Below are positions 23,464 to 31,502 of a stretch of 42,367 nt of DNA, piece by piece. Each line of letters begins with the position of its first letter. Position 1 is the first letter of the stretch. This DNA comes from JAIRMO01 sp046533115 (GTDB taxonomy: Bacteria; Spirochaetota; Spirochaetia; Treponematales; Breznakiellaceae), in assembly GCF_046533115.1 (NCBI RefSeq), contig NZ_JAJQRC010000023.1, forward strand, positions 1 through 42,367, given 5' to 3'. A program made the position numbers and the translations under genes. The notes below the pieces were generated by a model. The model searched no databases. It saw only the letters and a program-made list of their open reading frames with translations, and was not told the origin of the DNA.

Positions 23464-24708
23464 TTAATCCCCAAGATATATGGTATTTACGGTTTCAACG
23501 GAAATAGTAAAGATCCGGTCAAGAAAAAAACGCAGGACCCCCAGGTTTTCCGCATCATGGGCTATGCCGCTGCCGACTATCTGGCTGGAAATATCGGTAC
23601 ATACCCCGTTAATTCCGGGGATTTCGACCCGCGCCAGTACCATATTCAGAAAGGTTCTGCCCAATTCCAGTATATTGCCGCCGACAACAATCTTTTCGGG
23701 ATCAAACATGCAGATCACATTACTGATGCCCAGGGCGATTTTTTCCGCAATATCCCGGGCCGCCGCCATAACCGCAAGGTCCCCCTGCTCCAAGGCTTCC
23801 CGGATAAGCCGGTAATTTATCCGGACAGGGTCACCGCCAATCAGGGCATAGAGGACCCCGTTTTGGTCCCCGCCCGCCCGGGCCGTAAATTCTTTAATCA
23901 CCGCGGTTTTGCTGATCTGATTTTCCAGGCAGCCTTGTTTTCCGCAGACACAGCGGGGCCCTTTGGGATCTATGGACATATGACCGATCTCACCGGTAAA
24001 GAGCCTGCCGTTTACCATGATGCCCGCCCCTACTCCGTCGTCGATGTTAAAATAGATCAAATCGCCGTTTTTTCCGCCGTATACATATTTGTACTCCGCA
24101 TACGCCCGGGCGGAGGACTGGTTTACCGCCACCAGCGGGATCTGTGGACACATGCTTTTAAGTTCTTTCAGCAGATCAAAATTTTTATCCGTGTCCAGGA
24201 TGGACAGATTGATGGATTTTTCCGTCTTGTTGATTTTGGCGGGAATAGAAACACACACCACCAGCAGCCGGGATTCATCCAGGCAGGAAGACCGGGATTT
24301 TAGCATATTCCATATTTTCGCGGCACATCCGTTTTTATAAACTATCCTATGGGAAAATTGTTCCAGCTCCCGGCCCCGTATATCATAGAGTATATAGTGG
24401 TAATGGTCTTTCCGCAGGGAGAGGGTAATGATCTGCGCCCGATCCCCGTTAATCTCAAGGCCTATGGGTTTTCTTCCTGAAGAGTCCGATGCCCGTTCGC
24501 CGATCATCCTGATAAGCCCCGCATCCATAAGTTCCTCCATAAGGAGGGAAACGGTGGAGCGGCTCAGATTCGTAATCCGCGATATTTCAATACGGGAAAT
24601 GCCTTCATTTTCAAAGACCAGATCAAAGATCTGTTTGATATTAGATTCTTTGATGATACTTTGATGCGGCCTGGATTTAAGGTTGTTTTCAAGGTTGATA
24701 AATTTCAT
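23464..24708 (-). CDS. ROK-family transcriptional repressor (XylR/NagC type)
   Basis: This 414-residue protein has an N-terminal winged helix (GISRIEISRITNLSRSTVSL, residues 36-55) joined to a ROK domain. The ROK zinc motif is present (GPRCVCGKQGCLE) with its preceding His in GEIGHM. The kinase features are lost: the usual NDANA catalytic Asp region reads VNQSSARAYAE and the DxGxT ATP loop is missing, so it is a regulator and not a sugar kinase. Start supported by GGAG at 5 bases. It represses, by prediction, itself with the deacetylase gene and the 14904 operon through ATTwGTT-N9-AACwAAT sites. Confidence 0.92.
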   Translation of the reverse strand: MKFINLENNLKSRPHQSIIKESNIKQIFDLVFENEGISRIEISRITNLSRSTVSLLMEELMDAGLIRMIGERASDSSGRKPIGLEINGDRAQIITLSLRKDHYHYILYDIRGRELEQFSHRIVYKNGCAAKIWNMLKSRSSCLDESRLLVVCVSIPAKINKTEKSINLSILDTDKNFDLLKELKSMCPQIPLVAVNQSSARAYAEYKYVYGGKNGDLIYFNIDDGVGAGIMVNGRLFTGEIGHMSIDPKGPRCVCGKQGCLENQISKTAVIKEFTARAGGDQNGVLYALIGGDPVRINYRLIREALEQGDLAVMAAARDIAEKIALGISNVICMFDPEKIVVGGNILELGRTFLNMVLARVEIPGINGVCTDISSQIVGSGIAHDAENLGVLRFFLDRIFTISVETVNTIYLGD

Positions 24709-24717
24709 ATGCTCCGC

Positions 24718-24740
24718 ATTAGTTTGTAGGATGAACTAAT
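24718..24740. promoter_or_regulatory. ROK-type operator at the ROK gene's own promoter
   Basis: ATTAGTT-N9-AACTAAT covers the start point and touches the -10 element, an ideal position for autorepression. Same 7-9-7 geometry as 14849-14871. Confidence 0.7.
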
Positions 24741-24766
24741 TATAGCATTTTTATACCCCCCGTCAA
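24739..24766 (-). promoter_or_regulatory. Promoter of the ROK-deacetylase operon
   Basis: On the minus strand TTGACG (24766-24761), 16 bases, TATAAT (24744-24739). Confidence 0.7.
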
Positions 24767-24812
24767 TAGCTATGGGAGTTCCTTAAACGACAGTTTTTAC
24801 GGTTCCCTGCAA

Positions 24813-24841
24813 TTGACAAATGAAATTTCCGCCCCTATAAT
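24813..24841 (+). promoter_or_regulatory. Consensus promoter of mtlD
   Basis: TTGACA (24813-24818), 17 bases, TATAAT (24836-24841): both hexamers are perfect. Only 6 bases separate the -10 from the ATG at 24848, so the message should start at or within a base or two of the start codon. Confidence 0.85.
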
Positions 24842-24847
24842 TATTCC

Positions 24848-26053
24848 ATGAAAGCGGTGATCTACGGCGCCGGAAATATTGGCAGAGGCTTTATCGGGCA
24901 GCTTTTTGCGGCATCGGGATACGAGCTTACCTTTATCGACGTGGCCGAACCGGTCATAGACGGCATAAACCAAGCGGGCCGTTACCCGGTGAGGCTCCTC
25001 TCCGACAGCGGCGGCGTGGACTGCTGGATCGAGGGGGTACAGGCGGTCAACGGCAGGGACCCGGAAAAGGCGGCGGAGGCCATAGCCGCGGCGGACATCA
25101 TGGCCACGGCGGTAGGGGTCAGGGTCCTTCCCCGCATAGCCCCGGTCATTGCGGAAGGAATAAAAAAGCGCTTCGCAAAAAACGGGAGCTGCCTTAACAT
25201 CATTATCTGCGAGAATCTCATTGACGCCAATAAGCTGCTGGAAAAACTCATCAAGGAACATCTGCATGAACTGGAGAAAGATTTTTTTGATAAACATATA
25301 GGTCTGGTGGAAGCTTCCATCGGGCGTATGGTTCCCCTGCAGACTCCGGAGATGCAGGACGGGAACCCGCTGCGGATCTGTACCGAAACGTACGGTTTTT
25401 TGCCCGTGGATAAGGACGCCTTTAAGGGGGAAATCCCGCGCATCGAGGGAATGTGTCCTTTCAGTCAATTCGATTTTTACCTTCAGCGCAAACTCTTTAT
25501 CCATAATATGGGGCACGCGGTTTCATCGTACCTGGGGATGCTCCAGGGGGACGAGTTCCTGTACCAGGCTGTCCGGCGGGGGGACATAGGCTATATCGTT
25601 CAGAATGCCATGCTGGAAAGCGCCCTTGCCCTTTCGGCAAAATTCGGCGCCTCCCTGCCGGACCTCCTCGGGCACATTCGGGATCTGCTCCGCCGCTTTT
25701 CCAACCGGGCCCTCAGGGATACCTGCGCCCGGGTAGGCGGGGATACCACCCGCAAACTCGGTCCCCAGGACCGGCTCATAGGCGCCATCCGCTGCTGCGG
25801 GGAACAGGGGATCCCGCCGGCCTTTATTTCCCTCGGCTGCGCCGCCGCGCTGTTCCGCCACCTGGAGGAAAACCAGCAGCCCCAAACCCCCAAAGCCGCC
25901 GCCGCCGCCCTGGCGGAAGTATCCGGCCTGGGGGCGTCTTCGCCTGACGCCGCCGGCATACTTTCCTTCCATTCCATGATTACAAAGAAAGCCGATTTTC
26001 CGGAACTCATCACCGCCGCTGCTGATGCGGCCTATAAACCCGGAATCATTTAG
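24848..26053 (+). CDS. mtlD: Mannitol-1-phosphate 5-dehydrogenase
   Basis: This 401-residue enzyme interconverts mannitol-1-phosphate and fructose-6-phosphate with NAD. It opens with the Rossmann motif MKAVIYGAGNIGRGFIG and has the polyol dehydrogenase catalytic segment RKLFIHNMGHAVSSYLG (Lys-x4-Asn-x2-His, about residues 214-223). Length fits MtlD (about 380-400). The promoter is perfect but leaves no room for a Shine-Dalgarno site. No mannitol PTS gene is nearby; the gene is divergent from the ROK operon. It could use fructose-6-phosphate from the amino-sugar cluster to make mannitol-1-phosphate as a redox sink or compatible solute, which is inference. No clear terminator follows. Confidence 0.9.
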   Translation: MKAVIYGAGNIGRGFIGQLFAASGYELTFIDVAEPVIDGINQAGRYPVRLLSDSGGVDCWIEGVQAVNGRDPEKAAEAIAAADIMATAVGVRVLPRIAPVIAEGIKKRFAKNGSCLNIIICENLIDANKLLEKLIKEHLHELEKDFFDKHIGLVEASIGRMVPLQTPEMQDGNPLRICTETYGFLPVDKDAFKGEIPRIEGMCPFSQFDFYLQRKLFIHNMGHAVSSYLGMLQGDEFLYQAVRRGDIGYIVQNAMLESALALSAKFGASLPDLLGHIRDLLRRFSNRALRDTCARVGGDTTRKLGPQDRLIGAIRCCGEQGIPPAFISLGCAAALFRHLEENQQPQTPKAAAAALAEVSGLGASSPDAAGILSFHSMITKKADFPELITAAADAAYKPGII

Positions 26054-26069
26054 ACCCAACAGGATGCCG

Positions 26070-26150
26070 CCAAATTCCATAACTCCTATCTCCTCATTCC
26101 TCTCCTCTTTGTTCGGGTGGTTCGTGTTGGTTCGTGGTTAAATTTCTTTG
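26070..26150. repeat. Dispersed intergenic repeat, copy 3 (carries the empty site)
   Basis: CCAAATTCCATAACTCC (26070-26086) followed by pyrimidine-rich sequence and TTTGTTCGGGTGGTTCGTG, then GGTTCGTGGTTAA (to 26141). The first part matches the interior of copies at 13486-13746 and 35178-35343; at 26078-26086 it has no cloverleaf element. Confidence 0.75.
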
Positions 26151-26199
26151 GGCTTTTCGTATTATTAGGAGTACGACGGGAAGACCGTGATATGAGCCC

Positions 26200-26934
26200 T
26201 CACGCCTGCGGTTCCGGGCCCCAGGGGATAAGCCGCCGGATTTCATCCAGGCTTTGGATCACCCGGTCCGCGTCTTTACCCAGGGCTTCGATTTTTTCAG
26301 GCCAGATGCGGCTAATATATTCGGTGGTGAGGACCGGGATCATCCCCGCGGCCCGGGCACCGGTCAGTTCCCGGTGACCGCCGTCCCCCACATAGAGGCA
26401 GGCCCTGCTTTCCAGCCGGAGTTTTTCCGCAGCCAGGGCAAATATACGGGGATCGGGTTTTAAAAGCCCTTCCTCGCAGGAAAAAATGATCTGGTCAAAG
26501 GCACGGCTCAAGGCCGAACCCGGCCAATACCGGATATCCATAACATCGGCGTTGCTGACCAGGGCAATTTTGTACCCCCCTTCCCGGAGCTCCCTGAGGA
26601 GGGTGAGGTTTTTCTCTTCGATACCGTAAATCGCCCTTCGTATCCGTTCCATCCGGGCCTCCGCGGCCCGGCATATCCGGTCCGGGGAAACGCCCAAGCC
26701 CCGGAGGGTGCGGGTCATAATCTGCACCGGGTCCCGAAGCTTTCCCCGGCCCCAGGTCTCATAATCCGCCGTATACCGCGCCTCAAAATCTTCCCGATCC
26801 ATTCCCAGGACCGCGTATTCGCTTTCCCCTGCCACGCGCTGGTCCAGGGGGTTTATCAGGGTAAAAAAAAGGTCGAATACCACCGCGCCTAGGGGCCCGC
26901 GCCCCAGGAAGGGTGTTTCCGGCGGAGCGGGCAT
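26200..26934 (-). CDS. HAD-superfamily hydrolase (haloacid dehalogenase/phosphatase type)
   Basis: This 244-residue protein has motif I VVFDLFFTLI (Asp nucleophile; second position Phe, as in dehalogenase-like DxYGT members), motif II VSNADV, motif III Lys in LLKPDPRIFA and motif IV YVGDGGHRELTGAR. A helical cap lies between residues 30 and 110. It is probably a phosphatase for a small metabolite. It starts 3 bases after the stop of pyrE, so the two form an operon; a nucleotide or 5'-phosphate substrate fits the neighbour but is not shown. Confidence 0.87.
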   Translation of the reverse strand: MPAPPETPFLGRGPLGAVVFDLFFTLINPLDQRVAGESEYAVLGMDREDFEARYTADYETWGRGKLRDPVQIMTRTLRGLGVSPDRICRAAEARMERIRRAIYGIEEKNLTLLRELREGGYKIALVSNADVMDIRYWPGSALSRAFDQIIFSCEEGLLKPDPRIFALAAEKLRLESRACLYVGDGGHRELTGARAAGMIPVLTTEYISRIWPEKIEALGKDADRVIQSLDEIRRLIPWGPEPQA

Positions 26935-26937
26935 GGC

Positions 26938-27525
26938 CTAGAATTTCCGGGAACCGGGTTTTACCACGGGGATCCCCTGGGCGCAGAGCCCGCAGGAGGG
27001 GGCGTCCCAGTCGGAAACCGCCACGGTACAGGCGGCATAGAGGGGCCAGGACAGGGGCGCCCCCGGAGCCCGGCGGTCTACCAGGCAGGCGAGGGCGGTA
27101 ACCCGGGCCCCGAGCCCTTCCAGGACCACGGCGCTTTCCCCGGATGACTTTCCCGTCGTGACCACGTCTTCGGCGATGAGGATAGCCGCGCCCGCTTCCA
27201 CTGCAAACCCCCGGCGCAGGGTCATGGCTCCCCGTTCATCCCGTTCGGTGAAAAAGGCGGGGAGCCCCAGCTGACGGCCCAACTCATAGGCCACCAGGAT
27301 CCCCCCCATGGCGGGCCCCACAATGGCGTCTATAACCAGCCTGCCCGCGTCCAGGTCCTGCCGGATCCGTTCCGCCACCGGCTGCAAGGCTGCCGCCGCC
27401 CGGTCAGGGTACTGTAACAGCCGGGCGCATTGAAAATACCGGTCCGAATGCCGCCCCGAGGAGAGCAAAAAATGCCCTTCCAGCATAGCCCCGGATTCCC
27501 GCAATAGGGCAATAGTCTCGTTCAT
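26938..27525 (-). CDS. pyrE: Orotate phosphoribosyltransferase
   Basis: This 195-residue enzyme joins orotate to PRPP to make OMP in pyrimidine synthesis. It carries the PRPP-binding motif ILIAEDVVTTGKSSGESAVV (about residues 114-133) and an N-terminal ESGAMLEGHFLLSSGRHSDR typical of PyrE. GGGGGA precedes the ATG. The C-terminal part has three Cys (YAACTVAVSD, PSCGLCAQG), with a CGLC pair seen in several bacterial PyrE proteins; its role is unknown. It is followed directly by the HAD gene. Confidence 0.93.
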   Translation of the reverse strand: MNETIALLRESGAMLEGHFLLSSGRHSDRYFQCARLLQYPDRAAAALQPVAERIRQDLDAGRLVIDAIVGPAMGGILVAYELGRQLGLPAFFTERDERGAMTLRRGFAVEAGAAILIAEDVVTTGKSSGESAVVLEGLGARVTALACLVDRRAPGAPLSWPLYAACTVAVSDWDAPSCGLCAQGIPVVKPGSRKF

Positions 27526-27575
27526 ATAATATTCCCCCGTCCCTTAAAAGCCTTGCAGCCCATCCGCATCATCCA

Positions 27576-27589
27576 TAATCCATGGATTA
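27576..27589. repeat. 14-bp perfect palindrome at the gpx 3' end
   Basis: TAATCCATGGATTA overlaps the stop codon of the glutathione peroxidase gene. It has no loop and no T tract. Confidence 0.5.
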
Positions 27590-28066
27590 CAAGCCCAACA
27601 GCTCCACCAGGTCTTTTTCAATCACTTCCGGTTTTTGATCCGGGCCATACCGCCGAACTACCCTTCCGTTTTTGTCCACCAGAAACTTGGTGAAGTTCCA
27701 TTTGATACGTGCCCCCAGGGTACCCGTCTGTTGTTCTTTCAGATAGGCATACAGGGGACTTGCGTTCTTGCCGTTCACGTTGATCTTCGCAAAACGCGGA
27801 AAGGTAGTATGGTAATGCAAGGTGCAAAAATCTTGAATCTCCGCATCGTCCTCGGGTGCCTGGCCGCCAAACTGATTGCAGGGGAAATCAAGAATCTCGA
27901 AGCCCTTTTCTTGATAACGGGCATATAATTGCTGCAAGCCGGTATATTGCGGCGTAAAACCGCAGTGGGTTGCCGTGTTTACGATCAAAAGCACCTTACC
28001 CTGGTACCCGGCAAGGGAAACATCTTCCCCATCAATATTTTTAACAGAAAAATCATACAACTCCAT
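27587..28066 (-). CDS. Glutathione peroxidase-family thiol peroxidase (Cys type)
   Basis: This 159-residue thioredoxin-fold enzyme reduces hydroperoxides. The peroxidatic Cys35 is in NTATHCGFTPQY (a Cys, not Sec), with Gln in FPCNQFGGQAPE and Trp/Asn in KWNFTKF completing the catalytic tetrad. Bacterial Cys-GPx proteins usually take electrons from thioredoxin; the second Cys in FPCNQF is a possible resolving Cys. AAGGAG lies 7 bases before the ATG. It is monocistronic. A TTGACA at 28156-28151 (minus strand) may be its -35, but I see no convincing -10. Confidence 0.93.
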   Translation of the reverse strand: MELYDFSVKNIDGEDVSLAGYQGKVLLIVNTATHCGFTPQYTGLQQLYARYQEKGFEILDFPCNQFGGQAPEDDAEIQDFCTLHYHTTFPRFAKINVNGKNASPLYAYLKEQQTGTLGARIKWNFTKFLVDKNGRVVRRYGPDQKPEVIEKDLVELLGL

Positions 28067-28144
28067 GACACCGCTCCTTACGTAAACAAACGCAAATTTT
28101 CCTCTTTTGCAGGAAATCTATCAGCGATAGTTGTATCTTTTTAC

Positions 28145-28320
28145 CTGTTTTGTCAATAGCGCAGCGTCCTATCAGGAATTTGGGCGCATTTCCGGCGCTG
28201 CGCGCCGGAAACCGGGCTTTTCGGGGCTCCGCTATCGCTCCGGCCCCGGCGCACAGCGCCGTGGCTGCTTCGCACCCCTCCAATCCCTTGCGCGGCGGCT
28301 TTGCGGCGCCTATGAACCGG
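28145..28320. repeat. GC-rich multi-hairpin intergenic block
   Basis: Between gpx and adhE the sequence is suddenly GC-rich and full of stems: TTTCCGGCGC-TGC-GCGCCGGAAA (28189-28211), CGGGGC...GCCCCG (28222-28248) and CGGCGC-ACA-GCGCCG (28247-28261). It has no plausible gene and looks like a structured repeat or element distinct from the flanking DNA. Confidence 0.6.
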
Positions 28321-28344
28321 TTGGCAGCAATCCTCAATTTAAAA

Positions 28345-28438
28345 TAACCACGAAAAACACGAACTTTTACTTCGATGCCCTGAAATTAATCCCTGAATTC
28401 TTTCTTTTGTTCGTGAGGTTTGTGTGGTTCGTGGTTTT
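28345..28438. repeat. Dispersed intergenic repeat, copy 4 (inverted arms)
   Basis: AACCACGAAAAACACGAAC (28346-28364) and TTTTGTTCGTGAGGTTTGTG then TGGTTCGTGGTT (28406-28437) are inverted arms around about 40 bases. Confidence 0.7.
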
Positions 28439-28480
28439 CTTTGTTGCAACTGCGACTTACCGACCAGTTGGTACGGTTCC

Positions 28481-28509
28481 TTGACAAAAATAGTTTTTTT
28501 CATTATTTT
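28481..28509 (+). promoter_or_regulatory. Probable adhE promoter
   Basis: TTGACA (28481-28486), 17 bases, TATTTT (28504-28509). Transcription would start inside the following palindrome. Confidence 0.65.
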
Positions 28510-28544
28510 ATAGATAGAAATATATCGATATATTTCTATCTATA
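28509..28544. promoter_or_regulatory. 36-bp perfect palindrome in the adhE leader
   Basis: TATAGATAGAAATATATC (28509-28526) is followed directly by its exact reverse complement (28527-28544). It overlaps the -10/start region and ends 7 bases before the GGAG of adhE. It can act as a repressor site or, in RNA, as a hairpin of up to 16-18 pairs that would place the Shine-Dalgarno site at its foot. It does not match the Rex box. Confidence 0.75.
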
Positions 28545-28561
28545 TTTAAACGGAGCATTGT

Positions 28562-31231
28562 ATGGCAATAAGTACCCAGGAAGCATTAAACGAACTGGTG
28601 GTGCGGGTGGCCGCGGCCCAGCGGAAATTCGCCGAATACACCCAGGCCCAGGTGGATGTTATCTTCCGCCATGCCGCCCAGGCGGCTAGCGAGAACCGGC
28701 TCAAGCTGGCCAAACTCGCGGTGGAGGAAACCGGCATGGGGGTTTTCGAGGACAAGGTGATCAAGAATCAGTTTGCCTCGGAATTCATCTACAACAAATA
28801 TGCGGCGGAAAAAACCTGCGGTATCATTGAGGAGGACAGCGAGGCGGGGATCGTGAAGATCGCCGAACCCATCGGTCTTATCGCGGGGATAGTCCCCACC
28901 ACCAACCCCACCTCCACCGCTATTTTCAAGAGCCTTATCACCCTGAAAACCCGGAACGCCATCATCTTCTCCCCCCATCCCCGGGCTAAAAAGGCCACCG
29001 TGGAGGCCGCCCGGATCGTCCGGGACGCGGCGGTCAAGGCCGGCGCCCCCGAGGACGTGATCGCCTGGATCGACGAACCCACGGTGGAGCTTTCCTCGGC
29101 CCTGATGCGCCACCCCGGGCTGAACCTGATCCTGGCCACCGGGGGGCCGGGCATGGTCAAGGCCGCCTATTCCTCGGGGAAACCCGCCATTGGGGTAGGG
29201 GCGGGGAACACCCCGGCGATTATCGACGAGACCGCCCACCTCAAGATGGCGGTGAGTTCCATCCTGATGAGCAAGTCCTTTGACAACGGGATGATCTGTG
29301 CCAGCGAGCAGTCGGTGATCATCCTGGATGCGGTGTTCAAGCAGGTGACCGAAGAATTTGTCCTCCGGGGGGCCTATATTTTGAGCCCCGGGGAAAAGGA
29401 AAAACTCGGGGCGGTGATCATGAAGGACGGCAGGGTCAACGCGGATATTGTAGGGCAGCCGGCCTATAAAATCGCCGCCATGGCGAATATCACGGTCCCT
29501 GAGGAAACCAAGGTCCTCATCGCGGAAATCAACGAGGTTTCCCCCAACGAACCCTTTGCCCACGAAAAACTCTCCCCGGTGCTGGCCATGTTCCGCGCCC
29601 GGGATTTTGACGACGCCTGCCGGATCGCCCGGGAGGAGATCCAGCTTGAAGGGCTGGGGCACACCGCGGTACTGTACACGGATCAACACAACCGTGACCG
29701 GATCAAGTTATATGGGGAGATGATGAACACCGGCCGGGTGCTTATCAACATGCCCGCCAGCCAGGGGGCCATCGGGGATATTTACAATTTCAAGCTGGAG
29801 CCCTCCCTTACCCTGGGCTGTGGAAGCTGGGGAGGGAACGCGATCAGCGAAAACGTGGGGGTGAAACATCTGATGAATGTAAAAACCATTGCCGAGCGGA
29901 GGGAAAACATGTTGTGGTTCCAGGTACCGCCCAAGGTTTATTTCAAACAAAACGCCGTCTCCGAAGGGCTCCGGGATCTCCGGGGCAGGAAGCGGGCGTT
30001 TATCGTTACCGACAAATACCTTTTCGACGCGGGGTTTGTGAACCGGGTAACCGTCCCCCTGCAAAGCATGGGGATCGAATACGAGATCTTTTTTGATGTC
30101 CGCCCCGACCCGGACCTGGCCACCATCTACAAGGGGGTGGATATCATGAACATCTTTAAACCCGATGTGGTGATCGCCCTGGGGGGCGGTAGTCCCATAG
30201 ACGCCGCCAAGATCATGCGGCTCATGTACGAACAACCCATGGTTCAGTTTGGGGAACTGGCCATGCGGTTTATGGATATCCGGAAGCGGATCTACAAATT
30301 CCCCGAATTGGGGAAAAAGGCGATCTTCGTGGCGATCCCCACCACCTCCGGGACCGGCTCCGAGGTAACCCCCTTTGCGGTGGTCACCGATGAAAAAAAG
30401 AACATCAAGTACCCCATCGCCGATTATACCCTGACCCCGGACATGGCCATTGTGGACCCGGACTTTATCATGAATATGCCGAAAAGCCTTACCGCCTATT
30501 CAGGGCTGGACGCTGTGGTCCACGCCACCGAAGCCTATGTGTCGGTCTTTGCCACGGAGTTCACCAACGGCCTGGCCCTGGAAGCGCTGCGGCTCCTCTT
30601 TAAGTACCTCCCCGGAGCGTACCAGGAGGGGGCGAAAAATCCCAAGGCCCGGGAAAAGGTCCACTATGCCTCCACCATGGCGGGGATGGCCTTTGCCAAT
30701 GCCATGCTGGGGGTCTGCCACTCCATGGCCCACAAGCTGGGTTCCGCCTTCCACGTTCCCCACGGCCTGGCCAATGCGGTACTCCTTACCCATGTGATCC
30801 GGTACAACGCGGTGGACGCCCCCCGGAAACAGGCGACCTTCCCCCAATACAAGTACCCCGTGGCCATAGACCGGTACGGCCGGATCTCGGACTACCTGGG
30901 GCTGGGGGGCAAAACCCCGGAGGACAAGGTGGAAAAATACCTGGCGGCCCTGGAGGCTTTAAAAAAGGAATTGGAGATTCCCCCCACCATCCGGGACATC
31001 GGTATCGAGGAAAAAGCCTTCCTGGATATCCTGGAGGATATGTCCATGCAGGCCTTTGACGACCAATGTACCGGCGGCAACCCCCGTTACCCCCTGCTGA
31101 GCGAAATAAAACAGCTCTACCGGGACGCCTACTACGGGACCGGGGAAAAACCGCCGCGGACCGAATCCGGGGCCATAACAAACGCCCCAAAACCCGCGGT
31201 CCGGGGGAAAAAGCCCCCTACCAACAATTAA
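28562..31231 (+). CDS. adhE: Bifunctional acetaldehyde-CoA/alcohol dehydrogenase
   Basis: This 889-residue enzyme reduces acetyl-CoA to ethanol in two NADH steps. The N-terminal aldehyde dehydrogenase half has the catalytic Cys246 in FDNGMICASEQSV; the C-terminal iron alcohol dehydrogenase half has GGGSPIDAAK (NAD site) and the metal ligands in GLDAVVHATEAY, GVCHSMAHKLG and FHVPHGLANA. Length and the linker fit AdhE, which forms spirosome filaments. The C-terminal 20 residues are Pro/Lys-rich and extra. It regenerates NAD in fermentation. A 36-bp palindrome lies in its leader, GGAG 7 bases before the ATG. Monocistronic. Confidence 0.97.
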   Translation: MAISTQEALNELVVRVAAAQRKFAEYTQAQVDVIFRHAAQAASENRLKLAKLAVEETGMGVFEDKVIKNQFASEFIYNKYAAEKTCGIIEEDSEAGIVKIAEPIGLIAGIVPTTNPTSTAIFKSLITLKTRNAIIFSPHPRAKKATVEAARIVRDAAVKAGAPEDVIAWIDEPTVELSSALMRHPGLNLILATGGPGMVKAAYSSGKPAIGVGAGNTPAIIDETAHLKMAVSSILMSKSFDNGMICASEQSVIILDAVFKQVTEEFVLRGAYILSPGEKEKLGAVIMKDGRVNADIVGQPAYKIAAMANITVPEETKVLIAEINEVSPNEPFAHEKLSPVLAMFRARDFDDACRIAREEIQLEGLGHTAVLYTDQHNRDRIKLYGEMMNTGRVLINMPASQGAIGDIYNFKLEPSLTLGCGSWGGNAISENVGVKHLMNVKTIAERRENMLWFQVPPKVYFKQNAVSEGLRDLRGRKRAFIVTDKYLFDAGFVNRVTVPLQSMGIEYEIFFDVRPDPDLATIYKGVDIMNIFKPDVVIALGGGSPIDAAKIMRLMYEQPMVQFGELAMRFMDIRKRIYKFPELGKKAIFVAIPTTSGTGSEVTPFAVVTDEKKNIKYPIADYTLTPDMAIVDPDFIMNMPKSLTAYSGLDAVVHATEAYVSVFATEFTNGLALEALRLLFKYLPGAYQEGAKNPKAREKVHYASTMAGMAFANAMLGVCHSMAHKLGSAFHVPHGLANAVLLTHVIRYNAVDAPRKQATFPQYKYPVAIDRYGRISDYLGLGGKTPEDKVEKYLAALEALKKELEIPPTIRDIGIEEKAFLDILEDMSMQAFDDQCTGGNPRYPLLSEIKQLYRDAYYGTGEKPPRTESGAITNAPKPAVRGKKPPTNN

Positions 31232-31466
31232 GAGCAAGGGGAGCGCCGGTAAAGGATGAACTAATTTTATCCTGCGACAAGCCGCTGCCGACACGGTACC
31301 CCCTCCTTTCCCTTCGAACAGGGGGACCCGGCAGGTCATTTTGCAACCTGTTTTGCCTGCGCGGGTCTAAATAGAGGGGGTCGTAAAAACCCACCTGAGT
31401 TTTGAAACCGGTTCTTCATTTTATATGGGGATTCCGGGAAAGTTTGACGGCCGAACTTTTAGACAA

Positions 31467-31487
31467 AAATTCCGATTATCGGGATTT
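31467..31487 (+). promoter_or_regulatory. Hairpin just before the thioesterase Shine-Dalgarno site
   Basis: AAATTCCGAT and ATCGGGATTT form a near-perfect stem about 6 bases before GGAG. The rest of 31232-31466 shows no gene or clear terminator. Confidence 0.4.
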
Positions 31488-31502
31488 CTTTTGGAGTTTT
31501 TT

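Noticed and set aside
28509..28544. Rex-type redox operator for adhE
   Set aside because: The palindrome lacks TTGTGAA/TTCACAA and has no unpaired centre; it is a different sequence.
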